DNA of 28,574 bases from positions 1-28,574 of IMG/VR virus record IMGVR_UViG_3300044630_000365; one strand, 5' to 3'. Under the pieces are notes generated by a model that made no database searches, had not been told where the DNA came from, and saw nothing but the letters and a program-made list of their open reading frames with translations. This document shows, one piece after another, positions 19,361-28,077 of this stretch (position 1 is its first letter; each line of letters opens with the position of its first letter). Origin of the DNA: a virus. Position numbers and translations under genes: made by a program.

Positions 19361-22210
19361 ATGGCTGCTCAAGAAAATTGGTGGGAAAGCTCTCCTGTTG
19401 TTGCAAAGCCTAATCAGGTGCAGCAAGTGGATGGTGGCGTCTATGTGCCTCCTGCTCCTGAAAAGCCTGAAAAGCCTAAGGAAACATTTTCCATAGCCAC
19501 ACCAGAGCAAAAGGCTGCTGCTGGGCTTGATCCTAATCGCGTGTATCAAGTTGGCTCAGTGACTGGAGAGTTTAAGGATGTTGGTGGGCAGGCTCCAGCT
19601 AAAGCTGCTGCAGCACCAGACACCAATCGTCTTCCACAGCTTTATACTGGCATTTCTGCGGTTAGGGATTTGCGTAATCTTTCCAATAAATTCTTGTCAT
19701 TAGGAAGGCAGGCTGGCGGCATTAGCGAAACGCCTATTCTTGGTTCGCTGCTTGGACAGAATCGTTCTGACCTTGAGGGATCAATTGAAATCCTCAAGGG
19801 CATTATTATTCAGGATCAGCTTGCGCGACTAGCTAAGATTAACCCTGCTGGCGTAGCTGGCCTTGCAAACACCCCTGGTGAGCAAGAGCGGTTTGTTTCA
19901 GCTATTGCAAACCTGAATCCTAATCAAAGCCCAGAGAATTTTGCTATCGGACTACAACGCGCTGAAGATTATCTAAATCGCCAATTGCAAGAATCTGGTG
20001 GACAGCCTGTTGGTGAAAGAGCGGCTCCTGTAGCTGGTTTGACGGCAGCACTTCCTGGCGATCGCGTTGTTGCGGAAATTGACCTTAAGAACGCGAGGGA
20101 TTTGCAGGAAGCGTGGCGAAGCGGAAAAACTATTGAGGAACTAAGTGCCATTTCAATAGCGAATGTTGGCTCACCATTAACGCCTGAAAGTATCGCTGCA
20201 CTTACCGCAGACACTAATCGTCAATTGCAGTTCCAGCCATACCTCGCTCCAATGGAAGATGTTACTGAGGACATGGGTCTTATTGAAGGCGCGATTGAGA
20301 CTGTAACTGGTTCGGAGCGCAGTACGCCTGAGATCGAGGCTACTGCTGACTGGACAACCATGCCTGAGCTTAACGAACTGTCCATTGCTGGTGCGCGTAC
20401 AGGTATTGGTACAATGTTCACAAGCCCAGAAGAATCCGTTGCCATCATCAAGGCCAACTATCCTGGCGTTGAAGTGCGGCAGGATGAAAAGGGCAACTAC
20501 ATCCTTCGATCGCAAGATGGCAAGGATTATGGAATCAAGCCTGGATTCCGCTTCAGTGATGTTCCTCGTGCCGTTGGCGGTATTCTTGCGTTTACCCCTG
20601 CTGGACGAGCAGCAACATTTACTGGTGCAGCCGTTAAATCTGGTGCGACACAAGCGGCAATCGAAGGCACTGAGTTTGCGGCTGGCGGAGAGTTTAACGC
20701 ACAGCCCATTCTTATGGCTACAGCGGCTGGCCCTGCAGAAAAAATTATTGGAGATGTGGTAACCGCTGCACTCCCATCAGTAACATCCAAATTGAGACAA
20801 CTTACTGGACAACCTGAAGTACCATTAGGTGCTGCTCCTGAAGCCCCTGCTGGTATGGGAATGCCATCCGCTAGTGCAATGGCTCCTGATGTGCCAGTAA
20901 CAGGCGCTACGCCTCCCGCTGGGCCGACCATTGTAACTCCAGCTCCTGGTGCGGCTCCTGCATCAAGGCCTGGTGGTGGCGCAATGTCCACAAGCGAGGA
21001 AACAATCCGCGTCCAGCGTGCGGCTGAACTTCCTGTGCCTATTGAACTTGCACGATTCCAACGGACACGGGATTTTACGGAACAGCAACGCGCACGCGAA
21101 CTTGCCAAAAACAACGAAGTTGGTGGCCCTATTCGTGAAAGAATGACGCAGCAGCAAGACGAACTGCGTCAGAACTTTGAGCGGTTTATTGAAGGCACTG
21201 GTTCTGAAGTATGGAACAATCCATATGAGCAGGGCGGTGTTATTTCTGACGCGCTTTCAACCCTTGCAAGGCGTGAGCGTACACGCACTAGTGCGCTTTA
21301 TAAACGTGCCGAAAAAGCTGGCGAGATGCGTGAACCTGTTAGCTATCAGGAATTAAGCGACTTCATCGCACAGCAAACGCCAACCACCCGCGAAAAATTA
21401 GCTCCGGTTCTTAAGACTGTTGAGGAGCAGATACTAGCTAACGATCCAAATAAAACAGGGATGATGGCCCTGAATCAAATGGAAGATATTCGTAAGCTTA
21501 TCAATAAGGTTGCAAGCCCAGGGACTGCAGACGCTACCTTTGGCCGTGATATGCGTAATATTATCGACAACGCAACCAAGGACGCTGGCGGCGATGTATA
21601 TAAGCAGGCGCGTGCATCTCGCACCAAGTATGCCAGAGATTTTGAAGACATCGATCTTGTTGAAAAAGTCTTTGCTAATAAGCCTGGAAGCACTGATCGC
21701 TTTGTTGCTCTTGAGAAGGTAACAGATAAAATCACTGGAGATAACACACCACTTGATAGCGTGAAGCATCTTCTTGGATTGCTAGATCGTGCTGGCCCTC
21801 GCGGTGTTCGTGCAAAGCGCGAATTGCAAGGCTCTGTTATGGAAAAGATCAGGGATCAAGCATATCGCGGAATCACATCAGATGAATCTGGGCAAGCGGT
21901 GATTCAGCCAACTGCGCTGAACAAAATCATTACAAGCCTAGAGAAAAACGGCAAACTTGATGTAATTTTTGATAAGAAAACGGCAGAGCTTTTAAGCACA
22001 ATTAACGATGTGACCAAAGACATCATTACATCGCCACCAGGCAGCATTAATGCCTCTGGAACATCAAGTGCAATTATGAACGCAGTTGATACTCTTGGCA
22101 CTTTTGGCATAACAGGATTGCCTGTTCCGGCAGCGAAACTTCTTAATGATTTCCGCAAGACTATGGCAGAACGAGGAATGCGTAAAGAAGTCAAAAGGCT
22201 TCTGGATTAA
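19361..22210 (+). CDS. Large DNA ejection protein, gp16-like
   Basis: A 949-residue protein starting at ATG 19361, two bases after the peptidase stop. The N-terminus (ENWWESSPVVAKPNQVQQVD) is followed by a helical part and a hydrophobic Gly/Ala-rich segment around 405-475 (VGGILAFTPAGRAATFTGAA). A Pro/Ala linker lies near 490-540, and long amphipathic helices run to the end (LDRAGPRGVRAKRELQGSVM). P22 gp16 (609 residues) is a similar ejected protein, and this one is half as long again. No lysozyme motif is apparent, and the wall-cutting function may sit in the preceding M15 gene. Confidence 0.75.
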   Translation: MAAQENWWESSPVVAKPNQVQQVDGGVYVPPAPEKPEKPKETFSIATPEQKAAAGLDPNRVYQVGSVTGEFKDVGGQAPAKAAAAPDTNRLPQLYTGISAVRDLRNLSNKFLSLGRQAGGISETPILGSLLGQNRSDLEGSIEILKGIIIQDQLARLAKINPAGVAGLANTPGEQERFVSAIANLNPNQSPENFAIGLQRAEDYLNRQLQESGGQPVGERAAPVAGLTAALPGDRVVAEIDLKNARDLQEAWRSGKTIEELSAISIANVGSPLTPESIAALTADTNRQLQFQPYLAPMEDVTEDMGLIEGAIETVTGSERSTPEIEATADWTTMPELNELSIAGARTGIGTMFTSPEESVAIIKANYPGVEVRQDEKGNYILRSQDGKDYGIKPGFRFSDVPRAVGGILAFTPAGRAATFTGAAVKSGATQAAIEGTEFAAGGEFNAQPILMATAAGPAEKIIGDVVTAALPSVTSKLRQLTGQPEVPLGAAPEAPAGMGMPSASAMAPDVPVTGATPPAGPTIVTPAPGAAPASRPGGGAMSTSEETIRVQRAAELPVPIELARFQRTRDFTEQQRARELAKNNEVGGPIRERMTQQQDELRQNFERFIEGTGSEVWNNPYEQGGVISDALSTLARRERTRTSALYKRAEKAGEMREPVSYQELSDFIAQQTPTTREKLAPVLKTVEEQILANDPNKTGMMALNQMEDIRKLINKVASPGTADATFGRDMRNIIDNATKDAGGDVYKQARASRTKYARDFEDIDLVEKVFANKPGSTDRFVALEKVTDKITGDNTPLDSVKHLLGLLDRAGPRGVRAKRELQGSVMEKIRDQAYRGITSDESGQAVIQPTALNKIITSLEKNGKLDVIFDKKTAELLSTINDVTKDIITSPPGSINASGTSSAIMNAVDTLGTFGITGLPVPAAKLLNDFRKTMAERGMRKEVKRLLD

Positions 22211-22271
22211 TGACCTTTCGCTGCAACATAATTTCGGCTATAAGCCCAAAGACGCAAGGGATTAAGTTCTA

Positions 22272-24431
22272 ATGGCACTTACTCAAGTTACTGGCCCTTA
22301 CCCAATATTCACTGATCTAGACGGCACGCCTCTGGATGACGGATACCTGTATATCGGTTTAATCAACCAAGACCCTGAACAGAATCCGATTCAGGTATTT
22401 TGGGATAGCAACCTAACCATCCCAGCTACGCAGCCTATTCGCACAAGCAACGGCTACGCTTATCGTAACGGCACACCAGCCCTGCTTTACACTGGCGGCG
22501 AGTTCTCAATCACAATCCGCAACAAGCGTGAGGAGTTCGTTCTCTACAGTCCTGTGGGCTATGGCTTCGATCCTGCGGCTGTCTCTGCGTCTGTTGTCAA
22601 GAACGACTTTGTTGGTGATGGCGTTACAGTTGCCTTTGTGCTGTCGGCATCGCCTAGCACTATTCTGGCAACCAATATCTTTATCAACGGCGTTTATCAG
22701 GAAAAGGATAGCTACACGCTGTCTGGCAACACCATTACGTTCTCGATCGCACCACCACTGAGTTCCAGCATTGAGATAATGACGAACGAAACTGGCGTAA
22801 TCAACAGCGGTAATGCCAATGACATCAGTTACACCCTCACTGCCGCTGGAGCAACGCTACAGAGCGTCCAGACCAAGCTTGAGCAAACTGTTTCTGTCAT
22901 GGACTTCGGTGCTGTTGGCGATGGCGTGGCTGACGATACAGCGGCGTTCCGCGCTGCTTGTTTTTCTCTTGTGCCTGTGACCGCAGCTATTGCACATCGG
23001 GGCATCTATGTGCCGCCTGGTCGGTATAAGATTACGGATACAGTTTATATTCATGCTGGAAACGTGCTGTTCGGTTCTGGCATGAGTACATTTATTGACG
23101 CATCAGGTTTCCCTCTTGTCGGAACCGACCCTGTATTCAAACTCGGCTGGTGGTTAAACGGCAGCACACCAGTACAAGATACGGCTGTTGGAGACCTTCC
23201 ACCTGAAATCTTTGGAATGTTTGTGCTTGGCGGCCCAGGCGGAAGCGGTGGTGCGGTTGTTGATCTTACATTCCCTGGCGGCATCATTCACGATATATGG
23301 TTTTCCGCTCCAGGCACTGCCATCAATCTTGCTGGCGGCAATGTGTTTGATTGCTTGATTGATGGTGGCCTTACAGGAATTACGGTCAACGGCGCTAATC
23401 AGCGCATAGACAACGTACAGTTTTTTAACCCTAACTACGGCATAACGCTGGATGGCACTTGCGCTGATACCAGCATTCAAGGTTGTACGTTTGAATACTG
23501 CGAATATGAAGCTATTTCGGTTAATGGTGCTGGCTGCGATGGTGTAAAGATTGTCGGTTGCAACTTTTTTTATAACGTACAGTATGCAACCATTGCTGGC
23601 GCTATCCGTCTTCGCAATAGCAATCAGACCGTAAACGTTGAAAGCTGCCAATTCACTAACATGAAGGGGCCAGCCATTGTGCTGGAGCAAACAGGCACGA
23701 ACAAAAAGCTGCACGTTCAAGCCTGCGTATTCAACGGCGAAAAAAGTCTTGCTGCTTACGCGCAATCAACCACATCTGCTGGCGTTTACGTTCAGTCTGG
23801 CCGCGCTGTCATTCAGTCTTCGCGGTTTATCAGTTTGCGTGGGCACGCGCTTTCATTTGGTTCTGTTTTGGGCGGTAATTTTGCAGACTGTTCTATGTCT
23901 GATTGTGTCATTACAGCTACCGATACAACCGTTGTCGCTAACGACATCGGCATACTCAGCACACAATACGGCGATAGTTTGCGTCTTAGTAGCGTCACTG
24001 GAAGCGGCGGATGCCCATTGTTTGCGGCTAACGTATATTGCTACCCATCTGCAATAGGACTTCAAAATTGGTTTGAGGTGGAAAATACGCCAGGCACTAA
24101 TTTTGTGCAGTTGCCTGTCACGCATGGCGCATCACTCCACGTTAAAATGCGTGTTAATACACTGCAATCTGGATCGTTCGACTACATCAAAAACATTTAC
24201 GAGATCGTGGACGTATCGACTGGATACAATGGCGCAACGCAGGAAAGCCAGATTGATACGCAGGTTATCTATCAAAGCCCCACAACGGCTCCTGTGCCTG
24301 ATATTGCTTTGACTGCTGGCTTTACGTCTATCGCTGGCCCAACCACTTTAGTCCCCCCGATTGTCGGTAACATCATTCTATCTTGGCCTGATACATACGG
24401 CCCTGCTGACTTAGACATACAAATTAACTAA
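22272..24431 (+). CDS. Tailspike with P22-type head-binding domain and beta-helix
   Basis: A 719-residue protein. Residues 1 to about 105 match the P22 tailspike head-binding domain (TQVTGPYPIFTDLDGTPLDD, then GYLYIGLINQDPEQNPIQVF and later GGEFSITIRNKREEFVLYSP). An adaptor-like beta segment follows to about 180. VMDFGAVGDGVADDTAAFRA then starts a pectate-lyase-3-type right-handed beta-helix, with repeated turns (FDCLIDGGLTGITVNGA, VQFFNPNYGITLDGTC). It should attach to the tail and bind, probably cleave, surface polysaccharide. No catalytic residues can be assigned with certainty. It starts after a short 61-base gap. Confidence 0.88.
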   Translation: MALTQVTGPYPIFTDLDGTPLDDGYLYIGLINQDPEQNPIQVFWDSNLTIPATQPIRTSNGYAYRNGTPALLYTGGEFSITIRNKREEFVLYSPVGYGFDPAAVSASVVKNDFVGDGVTVAFVLSASPSTILATNIFINGVYQEKDSYTLSGNTITFSIAPPLSSSIEIMTNETGVINSGNANDISYTLTAAGATLQSVQTKLEQTVSVMDFGAVGDGVADDTAAFRAACFSLVPVTAAIAHRGIYVPPGRYKITDTVYIHAGNVLFGSGMSTFIDASGFPLVGTDPVFKLGWWLNGSTPVQDTAVGDLPPEIFGMFVLGGPGGSGGAVVDLTFPGGIIHDIWFSAPGTAINLAGGNVFDCLIDGGLTGITVNGANQRIDNVQFFNPNYGITLDGTCADTSIQGCTFEYCEYEAISVNGAGCDGVKIVGCNFFYNVQYATIAGAIRLRNSNQTVNVESCQFTNMKGPAIVLEQTGTNKKLHVQACVFNGEKSLAAYAQSTTSAGVYVQSGRAVIQSSRFISLRGHALSFGSVLGGNFADCSMSDCVITATDTTVVANDIGILSTQYGDSLRLSSVTGSGGCPLFAANVYCYPSAIGLQNWFEVENTPGTNFVQLPVTHGASLHVKMRVNTLQSGSFDYIKNIYEIVDVSTGYNGATQESQIDTQVIYQSPTTAPVPDIALTAGFTSIAGPTTLVPPIVGNIILSWPDTYGPADLDIQIN

Positions 24432-24440
24432 AGGTGCAAC

Positions 24441-25241
24441 ATGGCTGACAAAAAAATCTCTGCATTAACCGCATCCACTACGCCGCTTGCTGGAACTGAA
24501 GTTCTGCCGATTGTGCAGGGCGGATCAACGGTAAAAGTTGCTGTATCGAATTTAACTGCTGGCCGTTCTGTTGGGATGCAACAAGCAAATATCGCTGCCG
24601 CGGCTGGTGGTGGTTTTGTCAACCCTGCGTTTATCGCAGATGACGGCACTGGTGCTGCTCGTATCGTGTTTCTTGGCGCTCCGTATGCGGGTGTTCCAGC
24701 TAACAAACCTTGGCTACATTCCTACCAAGATATTTATGTAGGTTCCGACGCAGGAACCACATTTAATGTAATATCAGGCGGCACTAAAACACTTGGTGTG
24801 GATGGATCAGGTAACGCTACGGTTACAGGAAACTTTGTCCCCGCCACTGCTGGCAAAGGCATCGACTTCAGCGCAGCCACGCACGCTGCTGGCATGACCA
24901 GCGAATTGCTGAATGACTATGAAGAAGGCACTTGGACGCCAAACCAAGGGCCGGGGCTAACTGTTGTTGGCGCGTTCAGTTCAAACGGGACATATACAAA
25001 AGTTGGCCGTCAAGTTACCGTAAGGGGCAACGTATCTGGTGCAACTTCAATTTCTGTAACGTCTGGTGGTATAATTGTTTCAAACTTACCTTTTACGGTA
25101 GTTAATACGGGCGAAGGAGCAGCCGGAACTGGAAACGTAAACCAAGGTTCTGTTGTGCTTGCCTTTAATGTTCAAGTATATGCAATGACAGCTATAACAC
25201 CAGCGGCAGGCATAAGTTTTACCGTCACATATTTTGTTTGA
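24441..25241 (+). CDS. Fibre-like receptor-binding or connector protein
   Basis: A 266-residue protein. The N-terminus (KKISALTASTTPLAGTEVLP, then IVQGGSTVKVAVSNLTAG) is the adaptor seen at the start of many phage fibre-like proteins. The middle is strand-rich and Gly-rich, and the C-terminal third (LLNDYEEGTWTPNQ, then GTYTKVGRQVTVRGNVSG) is a domain I recognise from marine and environmental phage fibre proteins. It lies between two beta-helix proteins and may join them or bind a second receptor. There is no head-binding domain. Confidence 0.7.
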   Translation: MADKKISALTASTTPLAGTEVLPIVQGGSTVKVAVSNLTAGRSVGMQQANIAAAAGGGFVNPAFIADDGTGAARIVFLGAPYAGVPANKPWLHSYQDIYVGSDAGTTFNVISGGTKTLGVDGSGNATVTGNFVPATAGKGIDFSAATHAAGMTSELLNDYEEGTWTPNQGPGLTVVGAFSSNGTYTKVGRQVTVRGNVSGATSISVTSGGIIVSNLPFTVVNTGEGAAGTGNVNQGSVVLAFNVQVYAMTAITPAAGISFTVTYFV

Positions 25242-25256
25242 TAAAAGGTACATAAA

Positions 25257-27074
25257 ATGAGCCTGACGAAAGCCACATATTCGATGATCGACGGCGCTCC
25301 AGCAAACGTGCTGGATTTTGGCGCTGTTGGTGATGGGGCAACGGACAGCACGGCAGCATTTGTTGCGGCATTACAATCTGGCGCAGGGGAAGTGTATGTT
25401 CCAACAGGAACCTATGCGCTGGCGTCAAATTTAAGTGCCACCCTTGTTTCGAGTGTTGTTTTTTACGGCCCCGGAAAAATCTTGTATACTGGAGCAACCA
25501 ATAACACCCTGCCGCTTATGACAGTTGAAACTGCTGGCTATTCATTCACGGTTGACGGGTTGTCGTTTGATGGCGCTGACAAGATTGCATCTGGATTGCG
25601 CGTCTATAATACCGCCGCTGTTGTGTTGAATACACTTCCAAACTGCACGGTCAACGCTTGCACATTCTTTCAGTTCCGCATGAATGTTGCGGGAATATGG
25701 AACCAAGGCGCGTTTATTTCTGGGTCATTCCAGCTTGTCACCATATCTAATAACCGCATCCGGAAGATTACACGCGCTGCTGGCACAGGCACACCCGGGT
25801 CTTCAGGGACTGAAGGTATTTCGGTAACAAACTATGACGCGACAAAGTTCGTTCGTGAGTGCATCCATTATGGAAACGCTTACGTAGACATAACAGGCGG
25901 CGATGCTGTCGGTTCTGCAAATAACGTAGACTATGACGGGTTCAAGTTTTTCGCGCCTGATCCGACAAACTTTGGTGGTCAATACGCACCTTCGACCGTT
26001 AATTCTTACGCTAACACATACCGCAACTGCCGAGGCAGGGCCATAAAAATTCAGGCTATTGGCACTGTTAGCGATGAAACTATTGTGCGAGATGCGGACT
26101 ACACAATATTCGGCGGCAGCACTGAAATTAACTTTCAGTACGGCGTTGGCTTTGTGTCAAACTGTCAGTTCATATACAGCCCTTATGGTGGCGTATCGCC
26201 GCTCCAAACGTCAATTGCCCTAGTTGGGTTTTACCAAGGCAGCGATTACACTGAAGACACTGGCTCCGCCATCGTTACCGGAATCCAAGTTTTTAACTCT
26301 ATTGCTACTGGCGGAGAGATAGACTCGATTGTGCAGGCAACTGTCGGCGCAGGGGTGGCAACACCTGTAAGGCCTCTGATTACTGTCAGCAACGTTTCGG
26401 TAAACGCGCAGACTGTCGATGCTATTGTGAATATAGGATATGAAGCTACGACTTACGGCACGCTCCGTATGGACAATATCGTCGTGCCAAAACTAAACTA
26501 TTGCGCGGTGACAACGAACTCAGCAGACATCAATTTTGATATTGTAGCCACGAATGTCGTCAACATCGACGGTGTTGCAACGCCCGCAAACATTAAACCT
26601 TTTGTGTTATCTAGCACTTTTACACCTGTCGTTTACGGCGGAATTTTGCTGGGCGGCATGAACCAAGGGTTCACAGCTTCATACGCAGTCAGTTCGGACA
26701 CAGACAAAGCTCCTATGCTTGCAGGCGGCGCACTTGCTGATCCGTTTGGGAATGCTGGCGGAGCGGCATCGGTTCAATCTATATCGTTAGCTGACGATGC
26801 TTCAGGCGCTTTTGATCCACGGTTCTTTTTTAACAGTCGTGGCTTATTCTGCGTGAGCGCCAGTTTTGATTATACGTCGCAGGGTGTGTTTGCAACTGGA
26901 AGCAATCAGATACACACCATAGCAGCGCATGGGTCAAATGTGTTCCAAGTCTCCACAACAGGATCGAACCCTGACGTAGATGGAAAAATTAACCTTTGGT
27001 ACAACAGCGGCATCTTGAACATCAAAAACCGTCTTGGTGGAAGTTATGTATTTACCGTAATGTTTATTGGCTAA
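25257..27074 (+). CDS. Second beta-helix tailspike-like protein, possible depolymerase
   Basis: A 605-residue protein. SLTKATYSMIDGAPANVLDF and GAVGDGATDSTAAFVAAL near the start mark a pectate-lyase-3-type beta-helix, similar to the one in the spike at 22272 (DFGAVGDG..D.TAAF). The central part has the irregular repeats expected of a helix, and the last 100 residues (FFNSRGLFCVSASFDYT, GKINLWYNSGILNIKN, SYVFTVMFIG) resemble a C-terminal capping or trimerisation domain. It lacks the P22 head-binding domain, so it may dock via the fibre-like protein. It probably cleaves or binds capsule or LPS. Confidence 0.8.
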   Translation: MSLTKATYSMIDGAPANVLDFGAVGDGATDSTAAFVAALQSGAGEVYVPTGTYALASNLSATLVSSVVFYGPGKILYTGATNNTLPLMTVETAGYSFTVDGLSFDGADKIASGLRVYNTAAVVLNTLPNCTVNACTFFQFRMNVAGIWNQGAFISGSFQLVTISNNRIRKITRAAGTGTPGSSGTEGISVTNYDATKFVRECIHYGNAYVDITGGDAVGSANNVDYDGFKFFAPDPTNFGGQYAPSTVNSYANTYRNCRGRAIKIQAIGTVSDETIVRDADYTIFGGSTEINFQYGVGFVSNCQFIYSPYGGVSPLQTSIALVGFYQGSDYTEDTGSAIVTGIQVFNSIATGGEIDSIVQATVGAGVATPVRPLITVSNVSVNAQTVDAIVNIGYEATTYGTLRMDNIVVPKLNYCAVTTNSADINFDIVATNVVNIDGVATPANIKPFVLSSTFTPVVYGGILLGGMNQGFTASYAVSSDTDKAPMLAGGALADPFGNAGGAASVQSISLADDASGAFDPRFFFNSRGLFCVSASFDYTSQGVFATGSNQIHTIAAHGSNVFQVSTTGSNPDVDGKINLWYNSGILNIKNRLGGSYVFTVMFIG

Positions 27075-27082
27075 CCTAATGT

Positions 27083-27098
27083 CCAGCGGGATAGCTGG
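27083..27098 (+). terminator. Short hairpin after the second spike gene
   Basis: CCAGC at 27083-27087 and GCTGG at 27094-27098 form a 5-bp stem with a 6-base loop, 8 bases after the spike stop. There is no T-run. It is probably a weak structural element between spike and lysis genes, not a terminator. Confidence 0.25.
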
Positions 27099-27119
27099 TC
27101 TGGAAACAGGAGAATAAAA

Positions 27120-27392
27120 ATGGCTTTAGAGAAAAACGTAGTAGTTGATAACATCGAAGTTCTTGAGAACGGCACAGTGCAAGTACGCACAAAGACCGCC
27201 ATCCTCGAAGACGGCGAACAGATCAGCGGCACATTCCACCGTCACGTTGTCGCCCCCGGCGATGACTACAGCGCAGAAGATGCTCGCGTGCAGGCAATAT
27301 GCGCCGCAACGCATACTGCTGACGTAGTGGCTGCCTATGCCGCAGAACAAGCCAAGAACGCGCCAGTAGCACTGCCAGAAGCAGAAGCTTAA
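27120..27392 (+). CDS. Conserved small phage protein, 90 residues
   Basis: AGGAG is 7 bases ahead of ATG 27120. The sequence (ALEKNVVVDNIEVLENGTVQ, VRTKTAILEDGEQI, then FHRHVVAPGDDYSAEDARVQ) follows a pattern I recognise from small proteins near the fibre genes of many phages, ending in an Ala-rich helix (ADVVAAYAAEQAKN). The function is not known. A chaperone or base-attachment role for the spikes is possible given its place. It starts the block before the lysis genes. Confidence 0.7.
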   Translation: MALEKNVVVDNIEVLENGTVQVRTKTAILEDGEQISGTFHRHVVAPGDDYSAEDARVQAICAATHTADVVAAYAAEQAKNAPVALPEAEA

Positions 27393-27419
27393 TACTGCAA
27401 CCAGCATTGGTGGAATCAA

Positions 27420-27599
27420 ATGGCTAGCATTGACGAAACACAGGCGCAGCTTAACACGCATGAACAAGTCTGTGCGTTTCGATATGAGAGCATTTGTGCG
27501 CGGATGAAGCGTATTGAAAGCCTTGGTATATCTGCTTGCGGCACAATTATTGTATTGCTGATCGGCATACTAGTAAGCGTGCTGCAAAAGGGCGGCTAA
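27420..27599 (+). CDS. XhlA-like small membrane protein, lysis candidate
   Basis: A 59-residue protein with a helical N-terminal half (DETQAQLNTHEQVC, then ARMKRIESLG) and one C-terminal transmembrane segment (ISACGTIIVLLIGILVSVLQ) ending in KGG. This layout matches haemolysin XhlA-type phage proteins, which sit beside holins and endolysins. It could assist membrane disruption or anchor the lysis complex. The sequence is short, so similarity is structural. GGTGG lies 8 bases before the ATG, and the next gene follows after a small gap. Confidence 0.55.
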   Translation: MASIDETQAQLNTHEQVCAFRYESICARMKRIESLGISACGTIIVLLIGILVSVLQKGG

Positions 27600-27608
27600 G
27601 GAGGGCGT

Positions 27609-27803
27609 ATGCGTTTTCTGCGTGCTGCAACCGTTGCGTCTTTGCTAGTGCTTGCTGCTTGTGAAGATCGCTATCGCTATGACTGCCAAGACCCTGCGAA
27701 CTGGCAGGATGAGCTATGCAAGAAGCCTCGGTGTGTCGCTATGGGCTATTGCACCGAATGGCTGATAGATACAGGTGAAGAAGAAGTTGTCGAAGAAGGT
27801 TAA
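27609..27803 (+). CDS. Cys-rich phage lipoprotein, 64 residues
   Basis: AAGGAGG lies 4 bases before ATG 27609. The N-terminus (MRFLRAATVASLLVLAAC) is a signal peptide with lipobox LAAC, so Cys 18 should be lipidated and the rest exported. The mature part has four more Cys (YDCQDPANW, DELCKKPRCVAMGYC) and an acidic tail (EEEVVEEG). I recall similar lipoproteins beside the lysis genes of many podophages. They may alter the outer membrane against superinfection or act as Rz1-like spanin parts, although the usual Rz1 Pro-rich pattern is missing. The next gene overlaps the end. Confidence 0.75.
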   Translation: MRFLRAATVASLLVLAACEDRYRYDCQDPANWQDELCKKPRCVAMGYCTEWLIDTGEEEVVEEG

Positions 27804-28077
27804 GTATTGGTCGCCAGAGGAACTGCTACGTTTCATTGTCGGCGTTGTGCTGTCGTTCACGTTGATGTTTATCGTGGCGACTGTGTTATATTCGCTGATA
27901 TTTGTATCGCAGCCAATGGAGGGACAGTCCCCGAATGACGCTGAGTTTTTTAAGCTGATTAACCCAATAGCTACGTTTATTGTTGGAGCGTTGGCAGGAC
28001 TGATGGCGGGGCAGGGCAGCGGATCGATTAAGCCCAAGAAGCCAGATGAAGGAGAGAAAGATGAGCTTCCTGAATAG
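27775..28077 (+). CDS. Two-helix membrane protein, holin candidate (first paralogue)
   Basis: A 100-residue protein from GTG 27775, overlapping the lipoprotein gene by 29 bases. TTG 27787, preceded by GAAGAAG, is an alternative start. A basic N-terminus (KKKLSKKVKYW) precedes a transmembrane segment (LLRFIVGVVLSFTLMFIVAT, VLYSLIFV). After a polar loop comes a second segment, LINPIATFIVGALAGLMAGQ, and a charged tail (KPKKPDEGEKDELPE). Class II holins have this shape. The second segment closely resembles that in the following protein, so the two look like paralogues. No dual-start motif is obvious. Confidence 0.6.
   Translation: MKKKLSKKVKYWSPEELLRFIVGVVLSFTLMFIVATVLYSLIFVSQPMEGQSPNDAEFFKLINPIATFIVGALAGLMAGQGSGSIKPKKPDEGEKDELPE

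Noticed and set aside
20527-21114. 195-codon minus-strand ORF opposite the large ejection gene
   Set aside because: Ala/Gly/Pro-rich composition mirrors the coding strand's linker region. No start signal.
23154-23765. 203-codon minus-strand ORF opposite the tailspike
   Set aside because: Shadow of the beta-helix repeats, with no recognisable domain or binding site.
28046-28060. Start at ATG 28046 for the second holin-like gene
   Set aside because: It falls before, and overlaps, the AAGGAG site that serves ATG 28061, and has no site of its own.
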